Shown piece after piece: positions 37,205 through 49,366 of a stretch of DNA of 64,000 nucleotides. Below the pieces are notes generated by a model. It had not been told where the DNA came from and did no database searches. It saw only the letters and a list, made by a program, of their open reading frames with translations. The translations under genes were made by a program, and so were the position numbers. The stretch is from the NCBI GenBank assembly GCA_002221725.1, contig NJFT01000075.1, positions 103,283 through 167,282 on the forward strand, read 5' to 3'. This stretch comes from Scedosporium boydii. Taxonomy: Eukaryota; Ascomycota; Sordariomycetes; Microascales; Microascaceae. Within the stretch, counting starts at the first letter, position 1. Each line of letters opens with the position of its first letter.

Positions 37205-40200
37205 ATGTCCGACGACGTCTCGCAGTTTTTGCAGCAAGTCCAGCAACTCCAAGGTCGCCGTGCCGAGGAGGACGAGGCCAGGTCAAGAGAGCTGGAGGAG
37301 AAGATACTCCAGGAGAAGAGTGAACGCGCCGCTCGACGAGCTGGTAAGTAACTGTGGAGACAGAGAATGGCGATACCCTCCCCCGGTTTGCCTCGGGCTG
37401 TTGTTTGTTTGTAGGAGGTTCGTCGTGCTTGGCGAATTTGTGTGTGTCAAATGTGTTGGACCGTACTACCTACGACTGACTAGTCGGTTCCATCACAACT
37501 TTTTTTCTTCTGTTCTAGAAGCTAAAACAAAAACACTTGAACTCCCTCACTCACTGCCCTTGTTTGTTTTGCATCTTGGTGGTACAAATACCCACCGCGA
37601 TAAATGAACTAACGCTAAAGATTCATGCAGAGCGCGCCAGGTCCATCTCACCTCAAAAGTCGTCTCCGGCAAACACGCCTCCTCCTCCTTCCCATCGAGC
37701 CTCCCGTGTTTCTGATCGCCTCAGTCTGACGTCTTCGCCCGTTCTTGAAAGCGCGAGATCGCGCGGAGATGATACCTTCGACAACATGGAGAGCCCCGTG
37801 ACCAATTTCTCAACCTCTCCCACGAAGGAGAACGAGTCGACTTTCGACATTGAGTCCAAGCGAACGAGCGTGACATCCTCGGGCACCGTACCTTCGCCTG
37901 GAATCAGGACTGCGCCGTTGCCGTGGCAGAGGCGTCCAAACTCGCAGTCCTTTGACAAGACAAAGTCCAGGCCTCTGTCCATGCTGGCAGCCGAGAATGC
38001 CGCCCGCACATCCACAACAGCCTCCCCAGAGCCTTCGTCGACCACGGAGCAGCCCTTCTCCAAGGACCAGATCGCGCAGGCACTGTCTGCAAAGGACCCC
38101 ACTTGGTTCCGCCAGACCTCAGACCGTGGACTGAATTCCCCCGCGTTCCGGCGCACTCAAGTCGAGGATGAGGATCGCCTAGACATGTCGTCGATGCGAT
38201 CCCAATTACCTGGCATGACGCCGCCCATTTCATCGCGGGAAAGCCCCATTTCCAATCCTGCCCCGTTGCAACCCAGTAAATCAGCCCCGCATTTGGACTT
38301 GACGCCGACTCAGCGATTTGAACCTAGCGGTCAATTGCCTGCTGATTCGGAGGATCGTGGCGGCATCGAAGAGGCATCCCCGACGCGGGTAGAGGGTCGT
38401 AGGTCACCCACACGACCACGTTCTCCGACCAAGGGGATGGGAGGGTTTGTTCAAAGCGCTATGATGAAGAGAACAGATAGTGTGAAGAGATGGAGTGTCG
38501 CATCACCCCCGGGCTTGGCGCGCGCGGACTCAGTGGCATCCAATCGAAATAGTGTCATAGGTAGAGCAGGGGTGGGCTCTCAGCCTAATTCACGTTCGCG
38601 TCCTACCAGCATGATCCGCGACGGATCAGCGACTCCCACCCCACGTCCGACCAGCCGGCACGGCTCCGAAGAATTAGGGAATGAGCCGGCAACCACCGGC
38701 AGTCATGGCGTCGCAGATCCAGCCCCTGACACAAAATCTAATCTCACTTTAACCACCACCCCGCACGACCAGGACGAAAAGACAACTCCTCCTGCAAGTC
38801 CGACAAAAACCATGGACACTCGCAGATGGAGCCCTACGAAATCAAGTTGGCTTGAGACAGCCCTCAACAAGCCAGAATCGCCCAAACCGAAGCCCGCGGC
38901 GCCCCCCTCGAACCAGCCTGCCTGGATGGTCGAGCTGAACAAGGCCAGGGCTCAGAAAGCGAACAATCCAGACGCCGCAGTCAACAGGTTGAACCCGGCG
39001 TCGCACAAGCACGAGGTCAAAATTGATGGCCTCCTACGATCATCGCCAGCCACCTCAGCAACGAAATCCAATCCGCCGGCCGTCGCTGCGCCTTTTTCTC
39101 CTGCCAATCTGCGAAGCACTCTTAATACTCCATCCACTGTCTCCAGGTCCGCCGTCGGCTCCGAGACGCCTCCTGGTCCAAGTGATTCCGCAAGCAAGCC
39201 CAGCACACCTACTCCTGTCGACTTCAGGTCGCAATTAAAGCCGCGGCAGACCCCCTCTGCATTCGAATTGCCAAAGGGAGGCAATGTCAACGAGCTTAAG
39301 AACGTCTTCGGAACTTTGCGAAAGACGAAAACCCAGAACTACGTGGCTCCCGACGAACTGAAGGATAACATCCTTCGAGGTAAAGCCGCTCTTAATCTGA
39401 CTGGCGGCCCGAAGAAGTCGGAGCGCAAGGACGAGTTCAAAGAAGCCATTCTTAAGAAGAAGGAGGACTTCAAAAAGGCTCAACTTGAAGGAACCGGCAT
39501 TACTCCCCGCGCTCCGGGTACATCGACGACCGAGCAGCCACTGCCCGAAGGCCTAGCTAAGCGGAATCAGTTAGCTAGGTCTTCCACTCTATCTAATCGA
39601 GATTCGGTATCGTCGGACACCACGAAAGCCGCCTCTTCTGTACTATCTAATCGCAATTCTTTTGCTACAGATATAACAAGCGTCGAGGCACCGACTCCCT
39701 CCCCCTCCTCCCTCAAGACGAGCCACACGCCAACGAGAGAAACGACAAGATTCGAAACAACAACACCCAAGGCTGAAAACCTTCCTCAATCACCGGTCTC
39801 CCAGCCGGCATCAACCCAGAAGGAATTCACAACTCCGTCGCGCCTGTCCACTCGAGCCGGCGGTAGCTCTCTAGCGGAGAGATTCAACCCTGCTCTTGCT
39901 GGAATTCTTGCGCGTGGGCCACCTCCCGCTACTACTCCTGGCAACACCAGGTCCTCGGACAGCCCCAGCGCCTCGGGACAACAGAGCTCTGGCGCAGGTC
40001 CTTCCTCGTCCAACACTGCCGGACCAGGACTGCAGCTTACGCACATCACCAAGAACCGTGCTAGAGGCCCGCGACGTAAGGCGCCGAGCTCGGCGGCACC
40101 AGCCGCGTCTACTACTCCCGCAACCACCGCAACACCCACCAGCAGCGCTTCTCCAGCAGCTCTCTCTTCTACCACCAATCCAGACCCCACGACCTCTGCG

Positions 40201-42474
40201 TCTAGTCAAGTTAACTCGTCGACAATGGCGACCTCAATCACGGAGATGGCGCTGCCCGGGTCAATGGGCACGCCGGACCAGATCCAACTGGAAGATTCCT
40301 CCAAGACCATCGCCGCCGGCCAGGTCCAGCTTGTCGATTCGTCAGTCATGTCTCCATCCTATGGCAGCCAGTCGTATCAGTCATACACTCGACGGAGAGA
40401 AACTGAGAGCAACACCGTCTCTTCACCGGGCCAGATCAAACTTGTCGACTCCTCAGCCATGAGAGAGGCATACGCAGCGGCAACTCCCACGAGAGAGAGT
40501 CGGGGCTCGTACTCGGGTCAGTCCTTCGGAAGCGCCACTCCGATTCGGGACAGCCGTGGGTCGTACTCGAGCTTCTCATCACTGAAAGGTACCTTGGCAT
40601 CTCAAGTTGCAGGGGCCGCCGTGCAGAGGAGCAGTCCCTTGACCTCGAACACCACGGTTGCCGAAACAAGCCAAGAGCCCACGGAGGAACCGAAGTCGCA
40701 ACCTCCATCGCCGAGAAAGCTCGACATGAAGAGAATGTCGAAGTTCCTGGATGATGCGGACCAACCAAGCCCGAAAACTACCGTCCCTCCCTCGTCCGAA
40801 AACCCATCGAGGTCACCTCGACGAATGTCCCGTCCCCCTTCGCCTACCAAGCTTCCCGAGCAGCAGCAACTACCACAACCTGCTTCTTCTTCAGTCGCTC
40901 CAAGTTCTCCCACAAAACCTCTACCTCATCTGCCCTCACCCACCAAGGAGACGCCTGCTCCTCTTCAGAGGATGCCTACTGGAGGACCTAGCAGGTTCGT
41001 GATGGGTGTAGCGGCGATGTTTGGAGGCGGCTCTGCATCTGCCCCGCTAGCCAAGGAGTCTGGGCCTGCCTCGAACGGACAGGAAGCGCGGCGATCTCGA
41101 TCTCGATCACCCACCAAAGTTGGTGATCGACCGCCCCCTCTCAGCCCCCGTGCAAAGTCCCGATCTCGGGTGTCTTCACCCATGCGTTCGCCTACGAAGC
41201 AGGCCATAGAGACCGCCGCGCTTCTCAGCGACTTTTTCGGACCCCAGCGCCCGAAGAGAGAATACAGAGCCGACGCTGCCGAGATCTTGATGCGCCGACC
41301 ACCAACTGGACAGGGTATCAAGACCCTTTCAAGGCAAAGGCTGCAAATTTTTGGAGACGGCAAGATGGTACAGGTTCCGTTGCACAATGAACGGGTCCTC
41401 TTCGAGCGAGAGATGTACATTTGCTCGCACACATTCACAAACGCTGCAGGCAAGAAGCTTTGCGAGGTGTATTTCTGGGCCGGAGACGAAGTGCCACCCT
41501 CAACCGTTAAGGCCGCTGAGGGATTCGTCGGCAAGGAGGCCAAGGCTGTCGGCGGTAAGATGATTGTCCTCAAGCAAGGAAAAGAGACTCCAGAGTTCCT
41601 TCAAGCGATCGGTGGCGTTGTCATTACCCGCCGTGGATCCAGTAACAAGTACGATTCCCTTGCGCCCAACATGCTCTGTGGCCGCCGGTACTTCGGCTTT
41701 GTCGCCTTCGACGAGGTGGACTTCTCCCCCGTCAACCTTTGCTCTGGATTTTCCTACTTGATCAACCAGCAGGGCCAGTGCTTCCTCTGGAAGGGCAAGG
41801 GGAGTGACTCGGAAGAGCTCGAGAGTGCGCGACTCATTGGCATGGACTTGTCACTTACTGGACAACTCGAGGAGATTGACGATGGTAACGAGCCGGCTAC
41901 GTTCTGGGATATTTTCGATGGGGGCTCGAAGCAGCTCTCGGCTGATCACTGGCGACTGAAACCGAATTACTCTAAGTACTGCTGTCGACTGTTCTGCTCG
42001 GACGCGTCCTCCAAACAGCAGGTAAGTTTTTTTTTGAACAATGCAGACTGTGCCCTCTTTCGTCTGATATTCCAGCTAACATGGAAAAATCGGTAGATCA
42101 TCGAACTCAGCCCGTACAGCCAATCAGACCTCAGTCCCAAGAGCATCTACGTGCTCGATGCCTTCTTCGAGATGTACATTATCGTCGGCGCCGAAGCCAA
42201 GACACAATACGCGTCATTCCGCAATGCGCTCGACTTTGCCCAAGAGTACGCCATACTGGCCAGCGGCATGGAGGACCGCCCCTTCGTGCCCATCTCGACG
42301 GTTGTCCTAGAGGGTATCCCCCGCGACCTGAAGAGCGTTTTCCGAAAGTGGCGGGATGCAAACAGCCCGACAATCATGCCCCCTCCTTCCACGCCAGGTT
42401 CTGGCTTGAAGAGAGGTAGGAGTTTGAGGATAGTGCCGCTTACCCAGGCGCTGCAGGCGCTGGCCGAGCCATAG
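37205..42474 (+). CDS. DUF4045-gelsolin repeat protein, probable actin regulator
   Basis: Three exons (37205-37343, 37631-42021, 42097-42474) give 1635 residues. The N-terminus (MSDDVSQFLQQVQQL, then EEDEARSRELEEKILQEKSERAARRA) is a short predicted coiled coil of the DUF4045 type. About 1200 residues of disordered S/T/P/K-rich sequence follow, with more than ten SPTK/SPTR/SPRR motifs. Gelsolin/villin-like repeats fill about residues 1240-1600: EVYFWAGDE, VVITRRGSSNKYD, CFLWKGKGSD, TFWDIFDGG and SKSIYVLDAFFEMYIIVG-like strands. Gelsolin repeats bind, sever or cap actin; the combination with DUF4045 is known in filamentous ascomycetes, with little studied function. The first intron (287 nt) is long for this window, but the join A-E-RARSISPQK fits the family. 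Confidence 0.9.
40276..40580 (+). repeat. Internal short peptide repeats in the gelsolin-type protein
   Basis: Three copies of a motif close to Q(I/V)(Q/K)L(V/E)DSS occur between about 40276 and 40458 (DQIQLEDSS, GQVQLVDSS, GQIKLVDSS). Two copies of ATPxRxSRGSYS follow, to about 40570. They stand out as order in otherwise unstructured sequence. Confidence 0.8.
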
Positions 42475-43012
42475 TGAAGAGGAGATGTTTCAAGCGTGGT
42501 TGGTTGCTTTTTTCCCTTTTTCTCTTGTTTTCTTTTCGGTCTTCCTGTGTTGTTTCGATGATTCCCGTTCCACGTTTCATTTGGCTCGCTTTTGTTTCTT
42601 TTTTCCCTATGTGTTAATGTCTACACAACTGGGGGAGTGTGCGATTACTCCTATTGGGAGGGAAAGGTTAACGTCTTACGGCCTCCACGGTTGACCGCAT
42701 TAAAAAGGGGAGTTTGGAGGAATTGAATGGGAATTTCATGTTATTATTCTACTGAGTGTAGAGTAGCAGGAGGGGGTAAAGCTGGGGGAGGAAGCCGGCT
42801 CATTTGTTTTCCTGATACCTCTTTTTAACATTTGTCGGTCTCTTGATTGCTTCCTCTTGCATCGGTGGGTGTATTGTGTATGTGTATAGGTCCATATTCC
42901 CCTGCCCCATGACGCCAGCTTCATAATCTCGCCATCACCGCATTTTCATCAGTTCAGGAGCAGAATAGATCCTCCCGAGTCCCCAGCCCCAGCCCCAGCC
43001 CCAGCCGGGCAT
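42475..43012. other. Convergent intergenic region
   Basis: 3' UTR space between the gelsolin-type gene and ARL2. It includes a T-rich run (42505-42615) and a short CCAGCC repeat near 42983-43005. No gene. Confidence 0.55.
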
Positions 43013-44055
43013 CTAGTATAGGAACAACCTGCTCTTGGCGTCTTCAACAACCCAAGCCAGCCCTTCCTTGAGATTCTCCCCCGTCACCGCACTACAGGGG
43101 AGGATGTGCCACCTATGGGTACGGATCCCGTGTAAATCGAGGCTCTATATAACAATGGCAACGTCAGGTCTCCATGAACTTGGCGGGAAAGTAATGGTAT
43201 GTTTGAGCCAGCATACCTGAATGATTTCGTCCTTTGTCATGCAACCAGTTACGTCGATCTTGTTCGCGAAAACGAGAAGACTCGCACCCGAAAGCCTCTG
43301 CATATTCCTTCCTTTTAGCGGACACCGAAGCAGCTTCGTCTTCTCTCTGTTGAAAAGAGTTCGGGGGAATTCAACTCACCTCCTCCATCAAAAGACTGTG
43401 CAGCTCCTCTTTACAATCTTGTATGCGTAGACGATCGGTCGCGTCGACGACCCAGATTAAGACGTCTGTCTTCTCAAAGTAGTTGCGCCAGTAGGACCGG
43501 AGGGTTTTTTGGCCGCCCACATCCCCTTTTAGAAAGAGAATCCAGTCAGCCTATCTTCAAATGCGTTTGGGAGACTAAGGAGGGAAGATGCGAAGCTTTA
43601 CAGATGTTGAGCTTATAGCTGTGGTCCTCATATCGTTAGCTCAAGTCCTTCATCGCTGGGGGGAGATAGGGAGGAAAGAAAAAGGTAAGGGGAGATATCC
43701 ACCCGTCGTAGTCAATTGTCTTGATGATGAAGCCTAGCGTCGGGCTCACAGTCGTGATGTCCTCGCCCATTATCCGCTTGACGATGGTTGTTTTCCCCGC
43801 ATTGTCAAGGCCCCTGGGTTTTTAGATGTTAGTTGCTGATGATACCGTTCTCTCCACATAACAGATCGTATGTCCGAAGTGGTGGTAAATGAGACGAGCA
43901 TCGATATCGCAAGCCCATATCCTGCCATACCCTTCTGACCTCAGAACCAAGCTCCCTGGGCACCCAGAAGGAGGCAACAAACAAAGCAAGACTCACAGCA
44001 TCAAAATCCTCATCTCCTTATCCTTCAGCCGCGCCTTTCTTAATATAGACAACAT
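43013..44055 (-). CDS. ARL2: Arf-like small GTPase Arl2 (Alp41/Cin4 family)
   Basis: Six exons read on the minus strand (44055-43997, 43813-43703, 43618-43602, 43525-43380, 43297-43217, 43144-43013) give 181 residues, close to the family's 184. The start [18 protein letters not shown] is the Arl2-type N-terminus without the glycine needed for myristoylation. G-boxes: [28 protein letters not shown] and FANKIDV. The run RSYWRNYFE and the end [16 protein letters not shown] are typical. Arl2 works with tubulin cofactors in making tubulin heterodimers and in microtubule function. The third exon is only 17 nt, encoding YKLNI plus split codons at both ends; no open frame of normal size reveals it. 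Sum of exons is 546 bases, in frame. Confidence 0.94.
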
Positions 44056-44820
44056 TTTATTCTGGACCCTCGAACCACAATCCGAGGTCATTGGCAAGAG
44101 GGAGGAAACGGTTGGGGGCGTCCAGAACAAGTGGAAACCCCGCAAATTATAAACCCTCGATTTTAAGATTTTCGAATTTCAATTTTTAGATAGTGAAGGG
44201 GGAGTGAATATAAGAGCCAAAAGGTGCAATTGATCTTATTTGATTTTTTTCTTTAACTACAGGCAAGAAACGTCATGAGTAATTCTGAGCTCTGCTCAAG
44301 GCTCTTCTGCTTCATTTAAACTCCTTGGAAGATCGAGCTGAGACAATGGCGATCTGAAGGCATCCTTGAAATGGCTACCTAAACCGAACCCACGTGACCA
44401 GCTAGGACATCCATTCTATAATCTGGACTCGCTCTCCATCGACCTTCAAGAACCAAGGGGATTTGCTTCTTCCTCTGCTTGTACATACACACGTTCTCGC
44501 AATGTCTGCGGCCAAAGGTTTTCATCCCAGAAGGGGTCTTTTCTTATATTTTCTGAGTTTTTTTGTTGTTTATAAATAAATAAAGTCAACATCCCTCATC
44601 TCACCGAACCGCTATTGTGGTGTGCTGGTGTTCGAAATGTCGACATGTCGATAGGAACAACAAAAGACGTGGCGAGTCGGTGCGGGCCAGCTAAAAGACT
44701 GAAACGAAGATTATCCTGGATGCGTCAGAAGCTGTCTCCGGTATTCTATTATGGCGTTGACGTACCTCGATTCAAAAAAGAAAAAGAAACAGACACAAAC
44801 CAAGACACCCGGGCTCCCGT
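44056..44820. other. Intergenic region upstream of ARL2
   Basis: No gene is supported. A CACGTGAC lies at 44391-44398, about 340 bases before ARL2. The right half should include the 3' UTR of the acetyltransferase gene. Confidence 0.5.
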
Positions 44821-47270
44821 TTAACGGCGTTGGTAGTCTAGAAGAATCTCGTAATCGCCAAACTTCGAACGTCTTCCCCAGGTGATCTTGTCAAGCCAAT
44901 CGGTGTCGGGGCTCACGCCTTTGTATGTGCCCAAGGCATGGCACATGGGCGAGAACTCAAAGACGGCCTCGATGAACCGACGCTTCCAGTCGGTGTTGGA
45001 ATCGAAGATCTGCTTGACAAAGCTCTCCACGAAAATGATACGGTAGCGGTTGGAATTCTCTGTGGCCGTGGTGCTGTACACATTGCCGGGGTTGGGGCAA
45101 ACCCACTCGCACTGGATCTTGGGCTCGTACTCCTTAACCGTCATTCGGAGCATGAGGTCGATGAGGGCGCTGCCGATTCCCTGGCGGCGCTTGTCAGGCA
45201 AGACGAACACTTGCATCTTCGCGGCCCAGTTGGCGTTTCCCTCGTCAGAAGCAATACCGTGGTCGAAGGGGCAGAGGTAGGCGAAACCGAGAACCTTGGC
45301 CTTTCCTCCCTTGCCAGACTCCTCTCGCCATCGCATATATTCGTCAAAGACCGCTCGGTCAGGCCACATGGCGGCATCGGCAAGATGATCCTCCTTCTCA
45401 GCGGCAACGATGAAGGGCCTATTGTGGGCAACACAGGCTTGGAAAATATCCTGGAACTTTGCGACGGGAGCTTCCTCGGAGTCAGGGACCATTCCGGCTC
45501 CCTTAACCTCAGCGTTGTAGACGGCCGCCACGTGTACCATATCATTGAGGGAGGCGGGACGGAATTCGCAGGTAGCCTTGATGCTCTGGACAGGCCTGGG
45601 CTTTCTGAACTTGAGACGGTAATGATCAGTCTCCTTCGCTGTGAAGGACAGCTCCATCGCGCGCTTTTCCTCGAGGACACGGTGAATGGCGCGGCTGTTC
45701 TCAGCCTTTTCCTTCTTCATCAATTGCACCGTGATTCGATACTCCGAGGTCCAGTATTGAGGATGGAATCCAGACTCGCCATCACTAGAGCTGGAGGCGG
45801 TGGGGACAGGGGGTAGAGTGACAGGCTGGACAACTGGAGTCATTAGGTCACCAGTGGTGGTGTCGACGTCACACTCCCAGTGAGGAATCCTCACTTCGCG
45901 GCCGTGATCAGTGACATCGTCAGCAAAGTCTTCGCTTCCGGCCTGATCATCCACCTCATCTGGGACCCAGTCGCGGAAATACGGATCATACAGTTCCCGG
46001 TTGATGGCGGGCTGCTCGGGGACATCATAAATAGTCTCAATCCATCTCTTGCGGAATTGGATAATAAAGTCCCGACCCATCAACTCACGGAGAGTGGGGT
46101 CGCTATGGGTAAACCAGCCATTGCTGTTACGCACGATGGTATGCACGTCGGGGTCGACCTTGAGACGGAAGTGACGAGGCTTACCGTCCGGGAGGGGCTC
46201 GTAAATGGATTCGCAATCCGGAAGAGTCTTATAAACAATTGTCTGACCGAGATTCAAGTTGGTTGCGTCCATGACATCAGAACAAGCCTCCTCGTCAGGC
46301 TGGGAGCTGCCTTGTTGTGATTGTTTGCTGCTGTGCATTGCGTCGTCACCCGGCCCACCAGAGACAGAGACAGATGGTCCAGATGTTCCTGGGATGGAGT
46401 CGGTTTCCTTAGAGGCAAAGGCGCCCATGCTCCGTCCGAGAGTGGCGTAGGCGTTCGGGTCTGGCTGAACTTTTGCCATCCTGTGAAGTAACTTCCCTTG
46501 AAGTTTGGGGAAAACAAAGTCGATTGAGCTTCGAGGAACTGATGCGGAGGTATCTAACGGCTTCGGGTACAGGTGCTGATGAGACCGCTGTCGTGATGGT
46601 TTCTCAGGCTGCTTACCGCGATGAGAAGTTGCAGTTTGATTACTGCGAAGAGGGTGAGATGCCTTGGTTTGCGGAGAAGATCGCGAGTTGTTTGTTTTTA
46701 GCGATGTGTGTTGTGGGGACGGCGCTTCGGGGGACTTCTGGCTGCTGCCGCTGGATGGACTTTCCTTTGAGCCATGGTTTGCGTCAAGACTCGAGTCTGC
46801 TGCCTTATTCTCAGGCTCAGATGTCTTGCGGAGAGGGTTGTCCTCAGACGTAGTATCACCAAGCTCCGAAACCACGAACATGACACTGCTACTTGTGGAT
46901 GCTCGAGAAGAATCATCAACATGATCCAGCTGTAGCTTACGCTGATCTGCTAAAGAAGAGTTAGTTTCTGAATAAAATTCAAAGAGTAATAGTAGGTTTA
47001 AGGTGCTTCCTTACAGCCTCCAACTTGTACAGTCTGTTTATTCTGCACCTTTGCATCTGCAACAAGGGGAGGAGTAGTATGATAAGGGTGCCCCCGTGGC
47101 TGAGAAGCTGTAGTCACTGTCACAGCATCAGATGCCTTGCCTCCCTGCCAGGGCCCATGAGTCTTAGAAACACCATCGCTAATGGTTTTCGGGGCCTTAG
47201 GTCCTCTCAAATGAGGTGGGACATAGCCAGCCTCCTTTGTCCAGGGCGCTGTCTTGGTTGTGTCGCCCAT
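44821..47270 (-). CDS. GNAT-family N-acetyltransferase with long disordered N-terminus
   Basis: Two exons (47270-47015 and 46949-44821) give 794 residues. It begins MGDTTKTAPWTKEAGYVPPHLRGPKAP. Residues 1 to about 330 are low-complexity and rich in Ser, Pro and Gln. A middle block (WFTHSDPTLRELMGRDFII, WIETIYDVP) looks ordered but I do not recognise it. The C-terminal third has GNAT features: MVHVAAVYNAEV, VLGFAYL, and the acetyl-CoA loop RRQGIGSALIDLML. After the loop come NSNRYRIIFVESFVKQIF and a distinctive end GDYEILLDYQRR. Substrate unknown; the acetyl-CoA binding role follows from the motif. The region upstream (47271-47600) is leader. Similar fungal proteins are annotated only as acyl-CoA N-acyltransferase. 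Confidence 0.87.
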
Positions 47271-48758
47271 CTCTGATACCTACCATAACGATTAATACGA
47301 TATGGCCTGGCCCATCCAATTGTGTTTGATTGAAGATACAAGCAAATATTTGGGTGGCGACAAAGAAAATAGAGGGAACTGAGACTAAGACATCAAACAA
47401 AGAGCCTTGTCCTCAAGAGATCGGAGATTGAGAAAGTGGCAATGAAGTTGGAGAGAACCTGGCGAGATGCTCTACGCTTGAATAGAATAAGGAAACAAGA
47501 CATACCTGGAAGCGAGGTGATGATTTAAGGAGAAATGAGGATATTTGATATTCGACGAAGGGTGAAAGAAGAATACAACAAAGTTGATCTAATACAGACA
47601 AGAAGTGACAAACGCAAAAACCCTAGTGAGTTGCTTGTCGTCTTTTCTTACTTGGGAACGAAGAGATGAAGAAGAGGAGGATTTTAGGATGAAGGAATTT
47701 GTGCAGCATGATTTTATGGATGAGGAGCCAGAGACTGATTTGGTTGGGCTGACTCTGTTGAAGACACTGCTGGAGGTAGCAGAAAATTGCACAGCCGGAG
47801 GACTAGAGAGCTGGAGCAAAAACGGGAGAATTTTGAACTGGAGCAAGAAACACTGGGAGAAACACTGGAGGAAGGGGAGCCAAAACCGGGCTGAATCCTT
47901 CCTTCCCGGATGAGAGGAAACATCTCTGGATGATTCGTCAATCCATGTCAGTTGGGAGCAGCTCAACTACCTCTTTCAGCTCTCTCACATGTTATTCAGC
48001 GTCAACCTCCTTTGCATATTGTCAATGTTGTATTTGCCATATTATTTATATTATTCATATCATTCATCTCATTCATCTCATTCATATCATTCATCTCATT
48101 CAGTCCTTGAGGTTCTCTAAGTACTATGGAGACTCAGCTCTATAGAGATCCTACACTTCCGGCAGATGAGAGAACCGTGACTCGAGACGGCGTATTATAC
48201 CAGGCCGCTGGAAAACCGAGTCGCAGCGGGCAGATAATGGGCACAAACTATTTATTTCAGAGTCTTTGTTGTGATCGAAAGTAGATTCGGGGAGAGTGTA
48301 GGTGTCTCTTTCTTGGGTAATTGGACAGAGCAAACGCCGCACCTTTAGACCGAGATGGAATATATTAAGCTCCCTCCACTTACCTATTAGACCTCTACCT
48401 TCGGGAACCCGCATCGCTATCCCCAAACAGGCTGCGAGATCGTCTTGGTATATCCTGGCGACTAACATGCTTTGAAGACGCCCAATCTCTAAAGATGAGG
48501 AGGGAGAGCTGGGGATTCGGGGGGCTGCTGAGTGCAAGGTAAGACTTGCCAATAATCCTCGCGTGGCCACATTAGTCTCCCTATTTGACAGGAAAGGAGT
48601 GAGATTGATGGAGAAATTGGTGATAGCATCTTGAACTTGTCGTCTGAGAACCGCGTCTGATTATGTGAGCAGCGACCAATCTTGATCTTGGGTCTAATCT
48701 TGCGGCAGGTTTATATTGCCCACTACTGCTGTTCCTAGCATCGAACTTAGTCATTATC
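47271..48758. other. Intergenic region between acetyltransferase and tRNA
   Basis: No gene is supported. The first 300 bases should be promoter and leader of the acetyltransferase gene. A 9-bp minisatellite lies at 48051-48103. The open frame at 47605-47913 (102 codons, Glu- and Trp-rich) shows no family resemblance. Confidence 0.5.
48051..48103 (+). repeat. 9-bp minisatellite, unit TCATTCATC
   Basis: Almost six head-to-tail units of TCATTCAT(C/A) with few mismatches, in noncoding DNA about 650 bases before the tRNA gene. Confidence 0.9.
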
Positions 48759-48830
48759 GGCCTTGTGGCCTAATGGTAAGGCGTTAGATTTCGGCTCTAA
48801 AGATTGTGGGTTCGAATCCTACCGGGGTCG
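48759..48830 (+). tRNA. tRNA-Arg(UCG)
   Basis: A 72-base cloverleaf folds by eye. The acceptor stem pairs GGCCTTG with CGGGGTC (three G-T wobbles). The D stem is GCCT/AGGC, and the anticodon stem TTAGA/TCTAA encloses a seven-base loop TTTCGGC with anticodon TCG, reading CGA. The variable loop is five bases. The T stem is GTGGG/CCTAC with loop TTCGAAT, and the discriminator is G. The B box GGTTCGAATCC is perfect. There is no intron. A T-run follows at 48848-48855 and may act as the pol III terminator, though it is about 18 bases downstream. Confidence 0.95.
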
Positions 48831-49366
48831 TTTGACAAGTTCAATTCTTTTTTTGCCGTTCCTGGCGTCTGTTGTCCTGTCCTGAGCCGATGCCAATGGC
48901 GTTTGGATTTGGATAGTGAGAACTGACGATCTCATTTTTTTTTTCCTCACCTCATCGTTTCTTTATTTTTAGATCGAGGATCAAGGCTGCTCTGGATTTC
49001 TCTGCGTAATTAGAGTACTTCTTATTACTCTTTTTTTCTTCTTCTTCCTTTTCTTTCCCACTCTCTCTCTCCCTCTTGTTTAGTTTGTATCTGCTTTTCC
49101 CTCAAGGCTCGGCTTGAAGCGGTGAATCAGTTCTTTGTGACTAGCTCCACGGCTCTTATCAATTCTTACCCGCAGACTTCCTCCTCCCTCCAGTTCTCAC
49201 CCCCCCCGACCAACCTCTCCCACGCATAGCGATTCTTTTTCTTCTTCTTTAGAGATACCCAACTAGAACTCCCGTCATATTCTGCGTTGCCCCGACCCTG
49301 GGTGGAATTGAGTTTGTTTCGTTCAATTTTCAGCGGTCATCTAATTTTTAACTTGGACGAGGCGAC
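48831..49366 (+). promoter_or_regulatory. CT-rich promoter and leader of the sideroflexin gene
   Basis: After the tRNA, the plus strand has long pyrimidine tracts (48937-48965, 49028-49078 and 49226-49250), typical of fungal housekeeping promoters. No other gene is seen. Confidence 0.5.

Noticed and set aside
37344..37630. snoRNA or hidden exon in the long first intron of the gelsolin-type gene
   Set aside because: No C/D box pair, no H/ACA fold visible, and the direct splice gives the conserved family sequence.
44938..45816. Plus-strand frame of 292 codons
   Set aside because: Exact antisense shadow of the acetyltransferase gene; no motif of its own.
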